Assembly: GCA_035236585.1 (NCBI GenBank)
Contig: CP141132.1
Location: 41,543,880-41,607,879 of the forward strand
Length of the DNA: 64,000 nucleotides
Source of the DNA: Warburgia ugandensis
Lineage: Eukaryota; Streptophyta; Magnoliopsida; Canellales; Canellaceae
Direction of reading: 5' to 3'
Notes under the pieces: generated by a model
Databases searched by the model: none
Told to the model about the DNA's origin: nothing
Seen by the model: the letters and a program-made list of their open reading frames with translations, nothing else
Program-made: the position numbers and the translations under genes
Part shown: one piece after another, positions 11,309 through 24,800 of the stretch
How positions within the stretch are numbered: position 1 is the stretch's first letter
How the letters are laid out: each line of letters begins with the position of its first letter

Positions 11309-14300
11309 CAAATAGTGTACTAAGCAACATCTAACAGCTTAAAAAGTTTAAACAATGTGCTTGGAAACTTCACATGAATTGAATTCATTGGACTTTATGT
11401 CAAGGGAATTCAAGGACATGTAATATTTTGGCATCCTACTTTGGGACTTACGAGCACTTAAAGTACTCAAACATAATGTCAAGAATTGTCCAAGGATTTG
11501 AAAAGTCTAGTCATTGTGTTTGGGAACTTCTCATGACTCATAGTGATTTGACTATGTGTCTTAGGAATTCCAAGGACATGAAATGTTTTGATATTGTACA
11601 TTGGGTGTTCTTAGAGCTTAAAATTCTTAGCCATTGGGCAAAAGATCTTCCAACAACATGAAAAGTTTCAGCATTGTATTTGAGAACTTTCTGGACTTAA
11701 AGTGATTTGACTTTGTGCCTAGGGACTACCATGAACATGTAACATTTTGACATTTAGCTGTGGCACTTCCCTATGCTTAAAATGCCTAGACATTGTGCCA
11801 AGGAATATCCAACATTGGAAATTAAGGACATTGTGTTTGGGAATTTTCCCAAAGTTGAAGTGATTTGACTTTGTGCCTGGGGCTGTCTATGGACATGTAA
11901 TGTTTTGATAATGTGCTTTGGGACTTTGTGTAAGTGCTCAGATATTGTACTAGGATCAATCAATGGCTTGAAAAGTTTAGATATTATGTTTGGGAACTTT
12001 CTCAGAATGAAAATGATATGACTCTGTGCCTAGGGATTTCAAAGGACAAGTAATGCTTTGACATGTGCCTTAGGACTTACTAGAGCTTAATGTGCTTGGA
12101 CATTGTGCCAAGGATCATCCAAGGGGTTGGAAAGTTTATTAATTGTGTCTAGAACTTTTGAGGATTTATAGTGATTTGAAATTGTCTCTATGGTTATATG
12201 TAATTTTCTGACTTTGTGCCTTAGGAGTTCTCAGTGCTTAAAGTGCTCAGACATCAGGGCAAGTATCATCCATTGGCTTAGAATGTTTAAACATTGTAAC
12301 TAGGAACTTCTTAGGGGTCATAGTGATTTGACTTTGTGTCTAGGTACTTCTAAGGACATATAATATTTTGACATTGTGATTTGGTACTGCCCAGTGCTTT
12401 AGGCACTTAGACTTTGTACTGAGGACCTTCCAACAACATGAAAAGTTTACACATTGTGTCAAGGGATTTGACCTCATCCTTAGGGAATTCCAAGGACATT
12501 GTGTCAAGGGACTTCCACCGACTTAAAAAATTTAGACACTATTTGAGAACATCCTACAATTAGAAGTGATTGTACCCAACGGCTTGAAAGTTTAGACATT
12601 GTGTTTGGGAAGATCCCAGGACTCGAAGTGATTTGATTTTGTCCCAAAAGACTTCCAATGATAGTAATGTTTTGACCTTGTGCTTTGGGACCTCCCAACA
12701 CTTAAAGTTCTTGGACAGTGTGCCAAGGAAAACAACAGCTTGAAAAGTTTAAAGACTTTGCTTGGGAATTTCCTTGGACTCATAATGATTTGTCTTTATG
12801 CAAAGGGACTTCCATGATTGTTCCATTTGATTTACTAGTGTTTAAAGTACTTAAAATTTGTACCACATGATTTCATTTGTGCTAGGGGTACTTCCCAAAA
12901 AATGTAATGTTTTGACATTGTGCTTTGGGAATTCCTGATGTTTAAAGGGCTTGGACGTTGTGCATTGGAACATTGAACTACTTGAAAATTTTAGACATTT
13001 TATTTGGGAATATCCCAAGACTCTAAGTGATTTGACTTTGAACTTAGGATCTTCCAAGGAGATGGCACATTTTTACATTGTGCATTGTGACTTGCTAGCA
13101 TCTAATGTGTTGTGCTAAGGAACATCCAACGACTTTTAGACAGTGTGTTAGGAACTTCCCAGGACTCAAAGTGATTTGACTTTGTTCCTTGGGACTTCCA
13201 AGGACATGTAATGCTTTGACATTGTGCTCTAGACATTCCACCACCTAAAGATCTCTAAAATTGTGACAACAAACATCCAATGACTTGAAGAGTTTAGACA
13301 TTGTGTTTTAAAAGTTCTCAAGACTCGAATAAACTAGACTTTGTGCCTAGGAACTTCGAAGGGCATTTAAGTTTTTTACATTGTGCTTTAGGTCTTCTTA
13401 ACACTTAACTTAACGTGCTCAAACATAGTGCCAAACATAATCCAATGGCTTGAAAATTTTAGACATTGCATTTGGGAACTTCCTAGGACTCGAAGTGAAT
13501 TGACTTTGTCTTAGGAAGTTCTAACTCCATGTAATATTTTGACATTGTTCCTTGAAAATTCCTAATGATTTAATGTGCTCAGACATTAAGTCAAGGATCA
13601 AGCAATAGCATGAAAAGTTGAGACATTGTGTTTAGGAACTTTACAGGCCTCCAAGTGTCTTGAATTCATGCCTAAGGACTTCTAAGGACATGTAATGTTT
13701 TGAGATTGAGCTATGGAACTTCCCAGTGCTTAAAATGCCCTGACATTGTGCTAATGAATATCCAACAACTTGAAAAGTATAAACATTGTGTTTGGGAACT
13801 TCCCAAGAGTCGAAGTAATTTAACATTGTGCCTAGGGACTTCTGAGGACAAGTAATATTTTGAGAATGTGCTTTAAGACTTCTCAGTGCATAAAGTCCTC
13901 ACATATTGTGAATGGCTTGAAAAGTTTAGCCCATTGTATTTGGGAACTTTCCAAGAATTGAAGTGATGTGACACCGTGCCTAAGGATTTCAAATGACAAG
14001 TAATGTTTTGACTTTGTGCCTTGGGGCTCACTAGTGCTTAAAGTGCTTGGACATTGTGCTAAGGATCATCCAAGGGCATCAAAAGTTTAGTCATTGCATT
14101 GGGAAACTTCCAAGAACTTATAGTGGTTTGAAATTATGTCTAGGGACTTCTAAGGATGTGTAATGTTTTGGTTTTGTGCCTTATGAGTTCCCAATGCTTA
14201 ATGTGCTTGGACATTATGCAAGGATCATCCAACGGCTTGAAAATTTTAAACATTGTGATTGTGAACTTCCTTGGACTCATAGTGATTTGACTTTGTGTTA

Positions 14301-17300
14301 CTTCTAAGCACATGTAATGTTTTGACATTGTGCTTCAGCACTTGTCAGTGCCTAAAGTGTTCAGTCATTGTGCCGAGGATCAACCAATAGCTTGAAAATT
14401 TTACACATTGTGTAAAGGGATTTGACCTTGTGCCTAGAAACTTCCATGGGCATTGTGTCATGTGACTTTTTGTCAAGGGACTTCCACTAGCTTTAAAAGT
14501 GAAGAGACCATGTTTGGCAACATCCTATGACTCAAAGTGATTTGTCTCCAATGACTTGAAATGTTTAGACATTATGTTTAGGAACATTCTAGGACTCAAA
14601 CTGATTTGATTTTGTGCCAAAAGATATCCAATGGTAGTAATGTTTTGACATTGTGCTTTTGAGGGTGCTTGGACATAGTGCAAGGTAAATACAATAGCTT
14701 GAAAAGTTTAAATATTTAGTTTGGGAACATCCTAGGACTTGTAGTGATTTATCTCTGTGCAAAGCAATTTTCATGAACATGTAATATTTTGACATTATGC
14801 CTTGTGATTTATTAGCACTTAAAGTGATCAGACATTGTGCTAAGGATCATCCAACAACTTGAAAAGTTTAGACATTGTGTTTGGGAACATCCTAGGACTC
14901 AAAGTTATTTGACATTGTACTTAGGATATTTCATGGAGATATAATGTTTTAACATTGTGCCTGTGACATCCTAGCACTTAAAGTGCTTAGACATTGTGCC
15001 AAGGAACATCCAAAGGCTTGAAAACTTTAGACATTGTGCTTGAGAACTTCTCAGACTCAAAGTGATTTAAATCTGTGCCTATGGACTTTCAAGGAAATGT
15101 AATGCTTTGACATTGTACTTTGGACTTCCCACTAGCTAAACCACATAGACATTGTGCCAAGGAACATCCATTGGCTTCAAAAGTTTAGACGTTGTGTTTG
15201 GGAAATTTTCAAGACTCATAGTGATCAGTTTTTTTTTTTCTAGGGACTTCTAAGGGGACATGTTACATTTTGACATTGTGTCGTAGTAGTTATCAGTGCT
15301 TAAAGTTCTTGGACTTTATTCCAAGAATTGTCCAATGGCTTGAAAATTTTAGACATTGTGTTTTGGAACTTCCCAAAAATCGATATGATTTGAGTTTTGT
15401 CCTTAGGATTTCAAAGGAGATCTAAAATTTTTAACATTGTTCCATGGGACTTCACAATGCTTAATGTGCTCATACATTGTACCAAGGATCATGCAATGGC
15501 TTAAAAAGTTAAGACATCGTGTTTGGGAACTTCTCAGGACTCCAAGTGATTTTCCTTTGTACCTTGGGACTTCCCAGCACATGTAATGTTTTAACATTAT
15601 GGTTTGGAACTTCCTAGGACTTAAAGTTCTAGGACATTGTGACAAAAAACATCTAATGGCTTGAAAAGTTTAAACATTGCCTTTGGGAACTTCCCTAGGC
15701 TCGAAGTGATTTGACTTAGTACTTGGGGATATTCAAGGATATGTTATGCTTTGACATTGTTCCTTCATATTTTTTTAGCTCTTAAAATGCTCTAACGTTG
15801 TGCATATGATCATTCAACAGTTTGAAAAGTGTAGATGTTGTGTTTGGAAACTTCTCAAGACTCAAAGTGATTTGATAATGTGCCTAGTGATATCAAAGAT
15901 CATGTAATCTTTTGAGATTGTACCTATGTACTGACCAGCACATAAAGTGCTTCAACATTGTGAGAAGGATCATCCAATGGGTTAAAAAGTACAGTCATTG
16001 TGTTTTGGAACTTCTCAAGAACCAAAGTGACTTGACTTTAGGTACTTCTAAGATATGTAAGTTTTTAACAGTGTGCTTTGGCACGTCAAAGTACTTAGCA
16101 TGATCGGACATTGTGCATAGGATCAATCCATGGCTTAAAAAGTTTTAAACAGTGTTTGGGAACTTCCCAGGACTCTAAGTTATTTGACCCTATGCCTAAG
16201 GACATCCAAGGGCATGTAATATTTTGACATTGTGCTTTGATACTTGCGAGGGCTTTAAGTGCTTGGACATTGTGCGAAGGATCATCCAATGGTTTGAAAA
16301 TTTGACACATTGTGTCAAGGGATTTAACCTTATGACTAGGAACTTCCACGAACATTGTGTCAAGGGACTTCGACTAACTTTAAAAGTTTAGACATTGTGT
16401 TGGGAACATCCTAGAAGTTGAAGTGATTTGTCTTCAATGGCTTAAAAAGTTTAGACATTATGTTTAGGAACACCCCAAGACTCAAAGTGATTTGATTTTG
16501 TGCCAAAAGACTTCCAATGATGGTAATGTTTGACATTGTACTTTGGGACTTTCTAGCCCTTAAAGTGCTTGGATGTTGTTCCAAGGCAAATACAACGGCT
16601 TAGATAGTTTAAACATTAATGCTTATGAACTTCCTTGAACTCGTAATGATTTCTCTTTGTTAAAAGAAACTTCCATGAACTTGTAATGTTTTGACATTGT
16701 GCCTTGTGAATTACTAGTGGTTAATGTACTCAGACATTGTGCCAAGGATCATTCAACAGCTTGGAAAAGTTGAGACATAGTGTTTTGTTACTTACCTGGA
16801 ATACAACTGACTTGAATTTATGCCTAGGGACTTTCACAGACATTTTAATGTTTTTACATTGTGTCAAGGAACATCCAACAACTTGAAAAGTTTAGACATT
16901 GTGTTTGAAAATTTTCAAGGACTCATAGTGATTTATTTTTGTATTTAGGGATTTCTAAGGACATTTAATGTTTTAATATCGTGCCTTGGCAATTCTTAGA
17001 GCTCAAAGTGTTGGATGTTGCTCTGAGGATTATCCAACAACTTGAAAAGTTTAAACATTGCATTCTAGAATTTCCTGTACCCAAAGTGATTTTACATTAT
17101 ACCTAGGGATTTCCATGGACATCCAATATTTTGACATTGTTTCTATGGACTAACCAAGCACATTGGCACAATGTGGTTGGACATTATGCCAATGATTATC
17201 CAATGGCTTGAGAGAAGTTTAGACATTGAGCTTGGGAATTTCCCAGGACTCGAAGTGACTTGTGCCTAGGACCTTCTAAGGTTATTTTAATTTTTGACAT

Positions 17301-17325
17301 TATCCTTGGCACTTCTCAGTTATTG
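11309..17325. repeat. 160-bp satellite array, segment 4
   Basis: Six kilobases of uninterrupted satellite in the same orientation, including the best higher-order structure of the window (12,451 onward). No gene, RNA or other element is visible. A T10 homopolymer sits at about 15,229. Confidence 0.93.
12451..17325. repeat. Higher-order satellite repeat, period ~1.9-1.95 kb
   Basis: An aberrant monomer group begins ACATTGTGTCAAGGGATTTGACC at 12,451. It recurs at 14,405 (with TGTAAAGGG) and at 16,307, giving periods of 1,954 and 1,902 bp, or about 12 monomers. Each copy shares the same irregular features in order: a shortened unit with a second GTGTCAAGGGACTTCCAC-like stretch, then a unit with GATTTTGTGCCAAAAGA, then a unit with CAAAG where others have CTAGG. 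The third copy is cut off by the insertion at 17,326. Confidence 0.85.
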
Positions 17326-19798
17326 TGTTTTCTACAAGTGGACGGGCTATTGTAGTATAGCTAATGCAAGTATGGGTCGATCCTAGAGGGACTCGTTTTA
17401 AAAAGTGAGAGTTTAAATAAAATTTAATTATCAAAAAATAGAAATAAATAATAGAAAATTATTGGAAACAGAATAAAGGTTCAAAACTATTCAACTGCCA
17501 AAAGTTATAAAATTTCTAGTTCAAAAAGAAAGAAAATCAAGCTAAATAACATAAAAAATCTACCTCCCTAGATTAAACACTATTAATTTCTTCAAATCTA
17601 TTCTTCTGGGAATTGATCAGCCTTCATCAACGTCTTCAATATGTCCTTGATTAAAGATCTGTTGGTTGGATTAGTCAAAGTCCTTAAAATCTTAAAGATC
17701 TAGAGTAAATGGTGATTTTGAGATTTGGACAATCTAGATCACTTTTTGGAATTCATATTAAAAATCAAAGACATTAATTAAGCTCAAGGATGTCCTAAGA
17801 ATGATGTTTGAAAGTTAATTGAAAATCTTATTTGAAGTAGAGGAGAAATTGAGAAATCCTGGTGATGAAAGATAACCCAATGATTAGGTTAAGCCTTAAT
17901 TGATCTAGCTTAGATTATACAATTCCTAGATAAGCAGAATGAAGATAAAACTGAACTAGAATAGAACAAGGACACAGAAGGAATTAAAAAGAGGACACAT
18001 ATGTAATTAAATAAAATCTCAGGAGGGCAAAAATGGAATTTAAAAGAAAAAAATTTCAAAAATAGAAACTCGATAGAGGAGGAGATGGAAGCTGGTGGAG
18101 GAGGAGGAGAGAAAATAGAGGAAAACCTATGTCAGGTTCCTTCCTCTAAGCCAGCCAGTGACAATGCTGTGGTCTGGGAATTAGAGCAGAGGTGGTTGAG
18201 CATAAATGTTGTAGAGAGGATTGCTAGTATGGGGAAGTGGAGCAGCGAGTGATGGTCTAACAGTGTTGGGTTCCATCTGATGCTGGAGAAACTGACGAAG
18301 ACATTGGTGGATCTTGACAGTGGTGTACAGAGGAAGACGTCGGACTAGCATCAGGTGGTGTGAGTGGTAGTAGACGGAGAACAGTGGTGGTGTTGTTCAA
18401 CCATTAGTAACAAAGATGAAGAAGCTGGGGAAGGAGTAGATTGCCGCTCGGCATGAGCTCAGTCAACTTTCAGAGAGAGATTGAGGAAGAAAGAGGAGTA
18501 AAGCAGGGTAGTTTGACATCTAGATGATGATTGGTGAAACCAGATATAAAGGATGTGAAGAGAGCAGAGTGGGGGAGAAAGAGGATTAGCAGAGGAGTGG
18601 TGCATGGGGGCTCATGCAATTTGTCCTTCTTCATGTCCTCCTTCCTCTGTGTTCTTTAGTTCTATTGTGCACCAGACAAGGAGCAATGGTTGGAAGAGAG
18701 ATAGTGAGCAAGGAAGAAAATAGTGAACCGAAGGAGAAACAATGACTAAGACCGAAGAGGAGACAAGGGACGGTGATGGGCAGAGTAGAATAGAATAAGT
18801 GCGGACAAAGGATTGGTGCAATGCGGCAGAGGGAATAGAGAGATGAAGAATAGGAGAGGTGAAAAACACAAACAGCTCCCTGTGCTATTTGAAATGCAAA
18901 AAGGAAGGGGCAATGAGAAATTTGTGAGGAAACCCAAGTTGGGTTTTCTCTTATGATGGATAAGGGGTGAATCATAGATGGAGTGACCTGGAGAAAAATA
19001 GAGAAAATGAAGAAGACTGGAAAATGGGAAGATGCCAGCAGTTATGTGATGGAGTAGAGAATGACGTGGTGTCAGAGTGGAGGGAGCTTGGTTGGTGGTG
19101 ATCAAGTTGCACCATCCAGCACCACACGGTGATGGGAGGGGAGTGATACAAATGGGGGATTGGGTACAACCATGGAGCGACAGAAGAGAAATCAAAGTGG
19201 GAGACGAGATGGTGAACGAGAAGGTGCTATGTAGGAGAGAAAATGATGATGGATAGAATGAGGAAAAACAATAGAACGAGAGGGAGAGTTTGGAGGGGGG
19301 AGAAGTGGTAGAGAGAAAGAGGGATGTGAGGAGAGTTGTAAGTGAATGAAAGCAAGAACTATAAAAGGAAAAAAAAAAAAAACAATGATGAAAAGCAACC
19401 AGCAAAGAACAATGAAGAGAAGGGAATGCTAAGCAATAAGAAACTCCAAGCAAAACTAAAAAACTCCCCTCCAACTCCCACAGTTTTTCCTCTTTATAAA
19501 ACTTTCCCTCCTAATTCTCCTCTCCCCTCTTTCCTTATCCTTAAGAGTTAGTTTCCTCCTAGGAGACTTCCTCTTCATTCCCATTCTTATCCATAGTCTC
19601 CCCTCCTTATTAGAACTCTTCTTCTGTTAGGAAACCTTCCAATTTTTCTTTGTTAATGATCTAGTTTGTCAATGTAATCTTCGATAATTTGCACCATTAA
19701 ATATCGATTTGAGCCATCCAAGCCTCCTTTAGTTGATTTGTAAGATACTAGACTAGATCAAAGTCATTTAACTGTACATTAAGCATTTAACTACACCA
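17326..19798 (+). mobile_element. Non-coding dispersed repeat, copy 1
   Basis: A 2.5-kb insertion in the satellite. It starts near TGTTTTCTACAAGTGGACGGG with a conserved GCAAGTATGGGTCGATCC block and ends near AAGCATTTAACTACACCAAC. A homologous copy lies at 33,056-35,040. The middle (about 18,070-19,460) is strongly purine-biased on the plus strand, which opens long low-complexity Ser/Pro/Leu/Phe-rich frames on the minus strand that I do not accept as genes. The conserved 5' block resembles sequence I associate with plant non-autonomous gypsy elements, but I cannot classify it. No target duplication is evident. Confidence 0.7.
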
Positions 19799-19971
19799 AC
19801 ACTTAATGTGCTTGGACATTGTGCCAAGGATCATCCAATGGCTTAAAAGTTTAAACATTGTGTTTGGGAACTTCACAAGACTCAAAATCAATTGACTTTG
19901 TGCTTTAGAAGTTCCAAATCTTGTAATGTTTTCACATTGTGCCTTAGGACTTCCTAGTACTTAATGCACTC

Positions 19972-20290
19972 AAACATTGTGCCAAGGATCATAAAATGAC
20001 ATGAAAAGTAGAGACATCATGTTTGGGAAATCTTTAAGCATCAATGTGACTTGACATTGTGCCTGGGGACTTCCAAGGACTTGTAATGTTTTGACATAAT
20101 GCTTTGTGGCTTTCCAGTGATTAAATTGCTCAAACATTGTGCCAAGGAACATACAATGGCTTGAAAAGTAGAGACACCATGTTTGGGAAATTGTTAAGAG
20201 TTCATGTGACATGACATTGTGCTTGGGGACTTCCAAGGACTTGTAATGTTTTAACATAGTACTTTGTGATTTCCCAGTGCTTAAACTACT
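19972..20290. repeat. Two monomers with exact 40-bp and 160-bp register
   Basis: The ACATTGT-like core falls at 19,974, 20,014, 20,054, 20,094 and 20,134, exactly 40 bp apart. AACATTGTG recurs at 19,973, 20,133 and 20,293, exactly 160 bp apart. The two monomers are more alike than most neighbours (shared AAAAGTAGAGACA and ATGTTTGGGAAAT), suggesting a recent local duplication. This tract defines the monomer as four 40-bp subunits. Confidence 0.93.
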
Positions 20291-21749
20291 CGAACATTGT
20301 GCGAAGGAACATACAATGACTTAAAAAAATTTTAAATTGTATTTGTCAACTACCTAAGACTCAAAGTCAACTTAGTGCTTACAATTTTGAAGGACATGTA
20401 ATGTTTTACAATGTTCCTTGGAAATGAGCGCAAAAGTGCTTGGACATTTTACTAATGATCATCAAAGGATTGAAATGTTTTTTCATTGTGGACTCAAAGT
20501 GATTTTACTTTGTGTCCAGGGACTATCTAGTAGATGTGATGTTTTGACATTGTGCCTTGGTAGTTCCTAACACTTAAATTGGTACGACATTTAGGCAAGG
20601 AACATCCAATAGTTTGAAAAGTTTAAACATTGAGTTTGGGAACTTCTAAGGACTCAATGTGATTTGACTTTGGGCAAATGGACTTCGAATGACATGTAAT
20701 GTTTGGACATTTTGCTTTGGTACTTCCAAGTGTTGAATGCCCTTAGACATTGTGCCAATGAACATCCAATGGACTAAAAGGTTTGGACATTGTATTTGAG
20801 AGCTTCCTAGACTCTTAGTGATTTGACATTGTTCTTGTGGAATTCTAAGGGCATGTAATGTTTTAACATTGTGCTTTTGAATGTCCCTGCACTTAAAGCA
20901 TCTTGACATTGTGCCAAGAATCTATTAACGATTAGAAAGTTTAGACATCTTATTTGGGAAGTTTCCAAGACATGAAGTGATTTGACCTTGTGCTTGGGTA
21001 TTCAATGAAAATTTAATGTTTTTTTCACTATGCCTTGTGATTTTCTAGTGCTTAACATGCTCAAACACTGTGCAAAGGATAAACCAACATTTTGAAAAGT
21101 TGAGACATTTGGTACAAGAACTTCATAGGACTCAAAATAATTTGACTTTATGCCTAGGGACTACCAAGGAGACATAATATTTTTAAATTGTTCCATGAAA
21201 CGTCCCACCACTTAATGTACCGAGGCATTGTGCCAAGGACCATGTAACAACTTGAAAAGTTTAAACATCATGTTTGGGAACTTCCTAAAACTCCAAGGGA
21301 ATTGACTTTGTGCTCATGTACTTCTAAGTACCTAAAATGTTTTGACACTGTGCTTTGGGACTTCATAGTGCTTAAAGTGCTTGGACATTGTGCCAAACAA
21401 TATCCAATGATTTGAAAAGTTTAGACATTGTGTTTGGGATCTCCCAGGACAAAGTGATTGGATTTTGTTTGTAGGCATTTCCTAAGACATATAATAATTT
21501 TCATTATGCCTTGGGATTTACCAGTGCTTGAAGTTCTCAAACATTGTGCCAAGGATCATCCAAGGGATTGAATAGTTTTGTCACTGTGTTTGGGAACTTT
21601 TTAGGACTCAAAGCAATTTGATATTGTGTTTATGGACTTTCATGGACATGCAATTTCTTAACAAAGTGCCATGGCAGTTCCCAGAGCTTAATGTTCTTGG
21701 ACGTTGTCTAAAGGATCATCCAATGGGATGAAAAGTTTAAGCAATGTGA

Positions 21750-21831
21750 CAAATCATGCACTCAACAACCACACAATAATCAGGCTCCATTTGCATCCTA
21801 ATCAATGCACGTTGACTTTGAAAAATCAAAG
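21750..21831. other. Short non-satellite insert of about 80 bp
   Basis: Between AAGTTTAAGCAATGTG and TTCGGGATCTTCCC the satellite is interrupted by unrelated sequence (ACAAATCATGCACTC through GAAAAATCAAAGG). I see no terminal repeats and no similarity to anything else in the window. It could be a microhomology-mediated filler or a tiny transposon remnant. Confidence 0.6.
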
Positions 21832-24800
21832 GGTTCGGGATCTTCCCAGAACTCAAAGTGATTTGACTGTATGCCTTGGCAATTCCAAGGGCATGTAATG
21901 TTTTGACATTATGATTTAGGACTTCCCAGTGCTTACAATGCCTAGACATTGTGCCAAGGAATATCTAATGGCATGAATAGTTTAGACATTGAATTTCTAA
22001 AACTTCCAAAGACTTGAAGTGATTTGACTTAGTGTCTAAAGATTTTCAAGGAAATGAAATGTTTTTACATTGTGCTTTTGGGCCTACCAACACTAAAAGT
22101 GCTCAAAATTTGTTCCAAAGGTCATCCAAAGGCTTCAAAATTTTAGTCATTTTGTTTGGAACTTCCCAAGACTCATAGCAATTTTACTTTGTGTGTAGGG
22201 ACTTCCAAGGACTTGTAATATTTTGACATTGTGCCTTAGGAGTTCCTTGTGCTTAAATTGCTTGGACATCGAATCAAGGATCATCTAATAGCTTAAAAAG
22301 TTTAGATATTGCGGTTGGAAAATTCCCAAGACTCATAATTATTTGACTTTATGTCTAGGGACTTCCAATGACATGTAATTTTTTGACATTGTACCTCAAG
22401 AGCTCATAGTGCTTAAGGTGCTCAGACATGGTGTCAAGAATTATCCAACAACTTTGAAAAATTTAGACATTGTGTTTGGGAACTTCTCAAGATTTGAAGT
22501 GATTTGAATTTGTGCCCTAGGAACTTCCAAGGACATATAATGTTTTTACAATGTGTGTTGGGACTACTCAATGCTTTAACTGGTTTGACATTGTGCCAAA
22601 GTACATCCAACAACTCATAATGTTTAAGCATTACCTTTGTGCATAGGGACTTCCAAATACATGTACTGTTTTGACATTGGGTGTGGGACTTCCCACAACT
22701 TAAAGTGCTCATACATTTGGTCGTACATCATCGAAGGGCATGGAAAGTTTAGACATTGTGTTTGAGAACTTCCCAAGACTTGAAGTGATTTGACTGTGTC
22801 TAGTGACTTTGAAGAACATGTAATGTCTTGACATTTTGCGCTAGAAGTTTTCAATGCTTAAAAAAGTTAGACATTATGCAAAAGATCATTCAATAGTAGG
22901 AAAAGTTTAGACATCATGTTTGGGAACACCTAGGACTCAAAGTGATTTGACTTTACTCCTAAGAACTTCTAAGGACATGTAGTGTTTTGACATTGTGCTT
23001 TAGAACATCCCTGCATTTAAATTAATCAAACATTGTTCCAGGGAATACAAAATGGCTTGAAAATTTTAGGCATTGTGTTTGGAAACTTCTCAACACTTAA
23101 CATGCTTAAACATTGTGCAAAGGATCATCCAACAGCTTGAAAAGACTAGCCATTGTGTATGGGAACTTCCCAAGACTTGAAGTGATTTGGCTATGTGCCT
23201 AGGGACTTCATATGACATTTAATGCTTTGACTTTGTGCTTTGAGACTTTCTTGTGCTTAAAATAATGGGACAATATCCCAAGGAACATCCAATGGCTTGA
23301 ATAGCCTAAACAATGTTTTTGGGAACTTCCTATGACTTGAAGTGATTTTACTTTGTGCATTACTTTGTGCATAGGCTTTTTCAAGGACATGTAATCTTTT
23401 GGTAATGTGCCTTGGGACTTACAAACACATAAAGTGCTGGAACATTGTGCCAAGGATCATCCAAAGACCTAAAAAGTTAAGTCATTGTTTTGGAAACTTT
23501 GCAGGACCGATACTAATTTAAACTTGTGTTTAGGGACTTTAAGTGACAAGTAATATTTTAATATTGTACCTTGGAAATTCCTAATACTCAAAGTTCTCAG
23601 ACATTGTGACAAGCATTATCCAATGGCATGAAAAGTTTAGACATTATGTTTGGGAAATTCTAAGGACTTGAATTGATTTGACTTTGTGCTCAGAGACTTT
23701 GTAGGACATGTAACATTTTTTCACTATGCTTTGTGACATCCTCACAATTAAAGTACTTAAATATTGTGATAAGGCTAAGCCAAAAGCTTAAAAAGTTGAA
23801 ATTGTGTTTGGAAACTTCCTAGGTATCGAAGTGATTTGGCTTTGTGTCTATTGACTTCCAAGGACATAATATTTTGACATTGTTTTTCGAGACATGCTAG
23901 CTTTTAAAGTGATTGAACATTGTGCCAATGAGTATCCAAAGGCTTGAAAAGTTTAGTCGTTGTGTTTAGGAACTTCCTAGGATTCATAATAATTTGACTT
24001 CTTATATAGGAACTTCCTAACATTTTAACATTGTGCCTTGTGAGTTCCCTGATCTTAAAGTTCTTGGATGTTGTGCTAAGGATCATCGAATGAATTGAAA
24101 AGTTTTGACATTGCATTTGGTAACTTCCTAGGACTTGAAGTAATTTGTCCTTTTGACTAGGGACTCTAAGGACTTGTAACATTATAACATTGTGCTTGGG
24201 AATTCTTAGCACTTAAAGTACTTGGACATTGTGCCAAGGAGCATCCAATGGCTTTAATAGTTTACACATTATGTTCAGGAACTTCCTAGGACTCAAATTG
24301 ATTTGACTTTGTGCCTAGGGACATCAAAGTACACGCAATGTTTTGACATTGTTCTTTGTCACTTACCAGCATTTAAAGTGTTAGGCATTGTGCTAAGGAA
24401 CATCCAATGGCTAGAAGAGTTTAGACATTATGTTTGGGAACTTCTCAAGAGTTTGACTTTGTGCAAAGGAATTCCCAATGATATGTAATTTTTTTACATT
24501 GTGTCGTGGGACTTAATAGTGCTTAAAGTGCTCAAACATTGTGCCAAGAATCCAATGGTATGAAAATTTTAATCATTGTGATCAGGAACTGGCTTAGGCT
24601 CCTAGTGATTTAACATTAAGTGTATAGACTTCCAAGGACATGATTTGTTTTGACATTGTGCTTCAAGATTTCACAGTGCTTATAGTGCTTAGATGTCATG
24701 CTAAGGAACATCAAATGACTTGAAAGGTTTAGACATTGTGTTTAAGAACTTTCAAGGACTCATAATAGTTTAAATATGTAAAGGGACTTCCAAGGACATG

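Noticed and set aside
18612-19474. Long minus-strand frames (up to 242 codons) rich in Ser, Leu, Phe and Pro
   Set aside because: Explained by the purine-rich plus strand of the dispersed repeat, which lacks TAA/TAG/TGA complements by composition. Low complexity, no domain.
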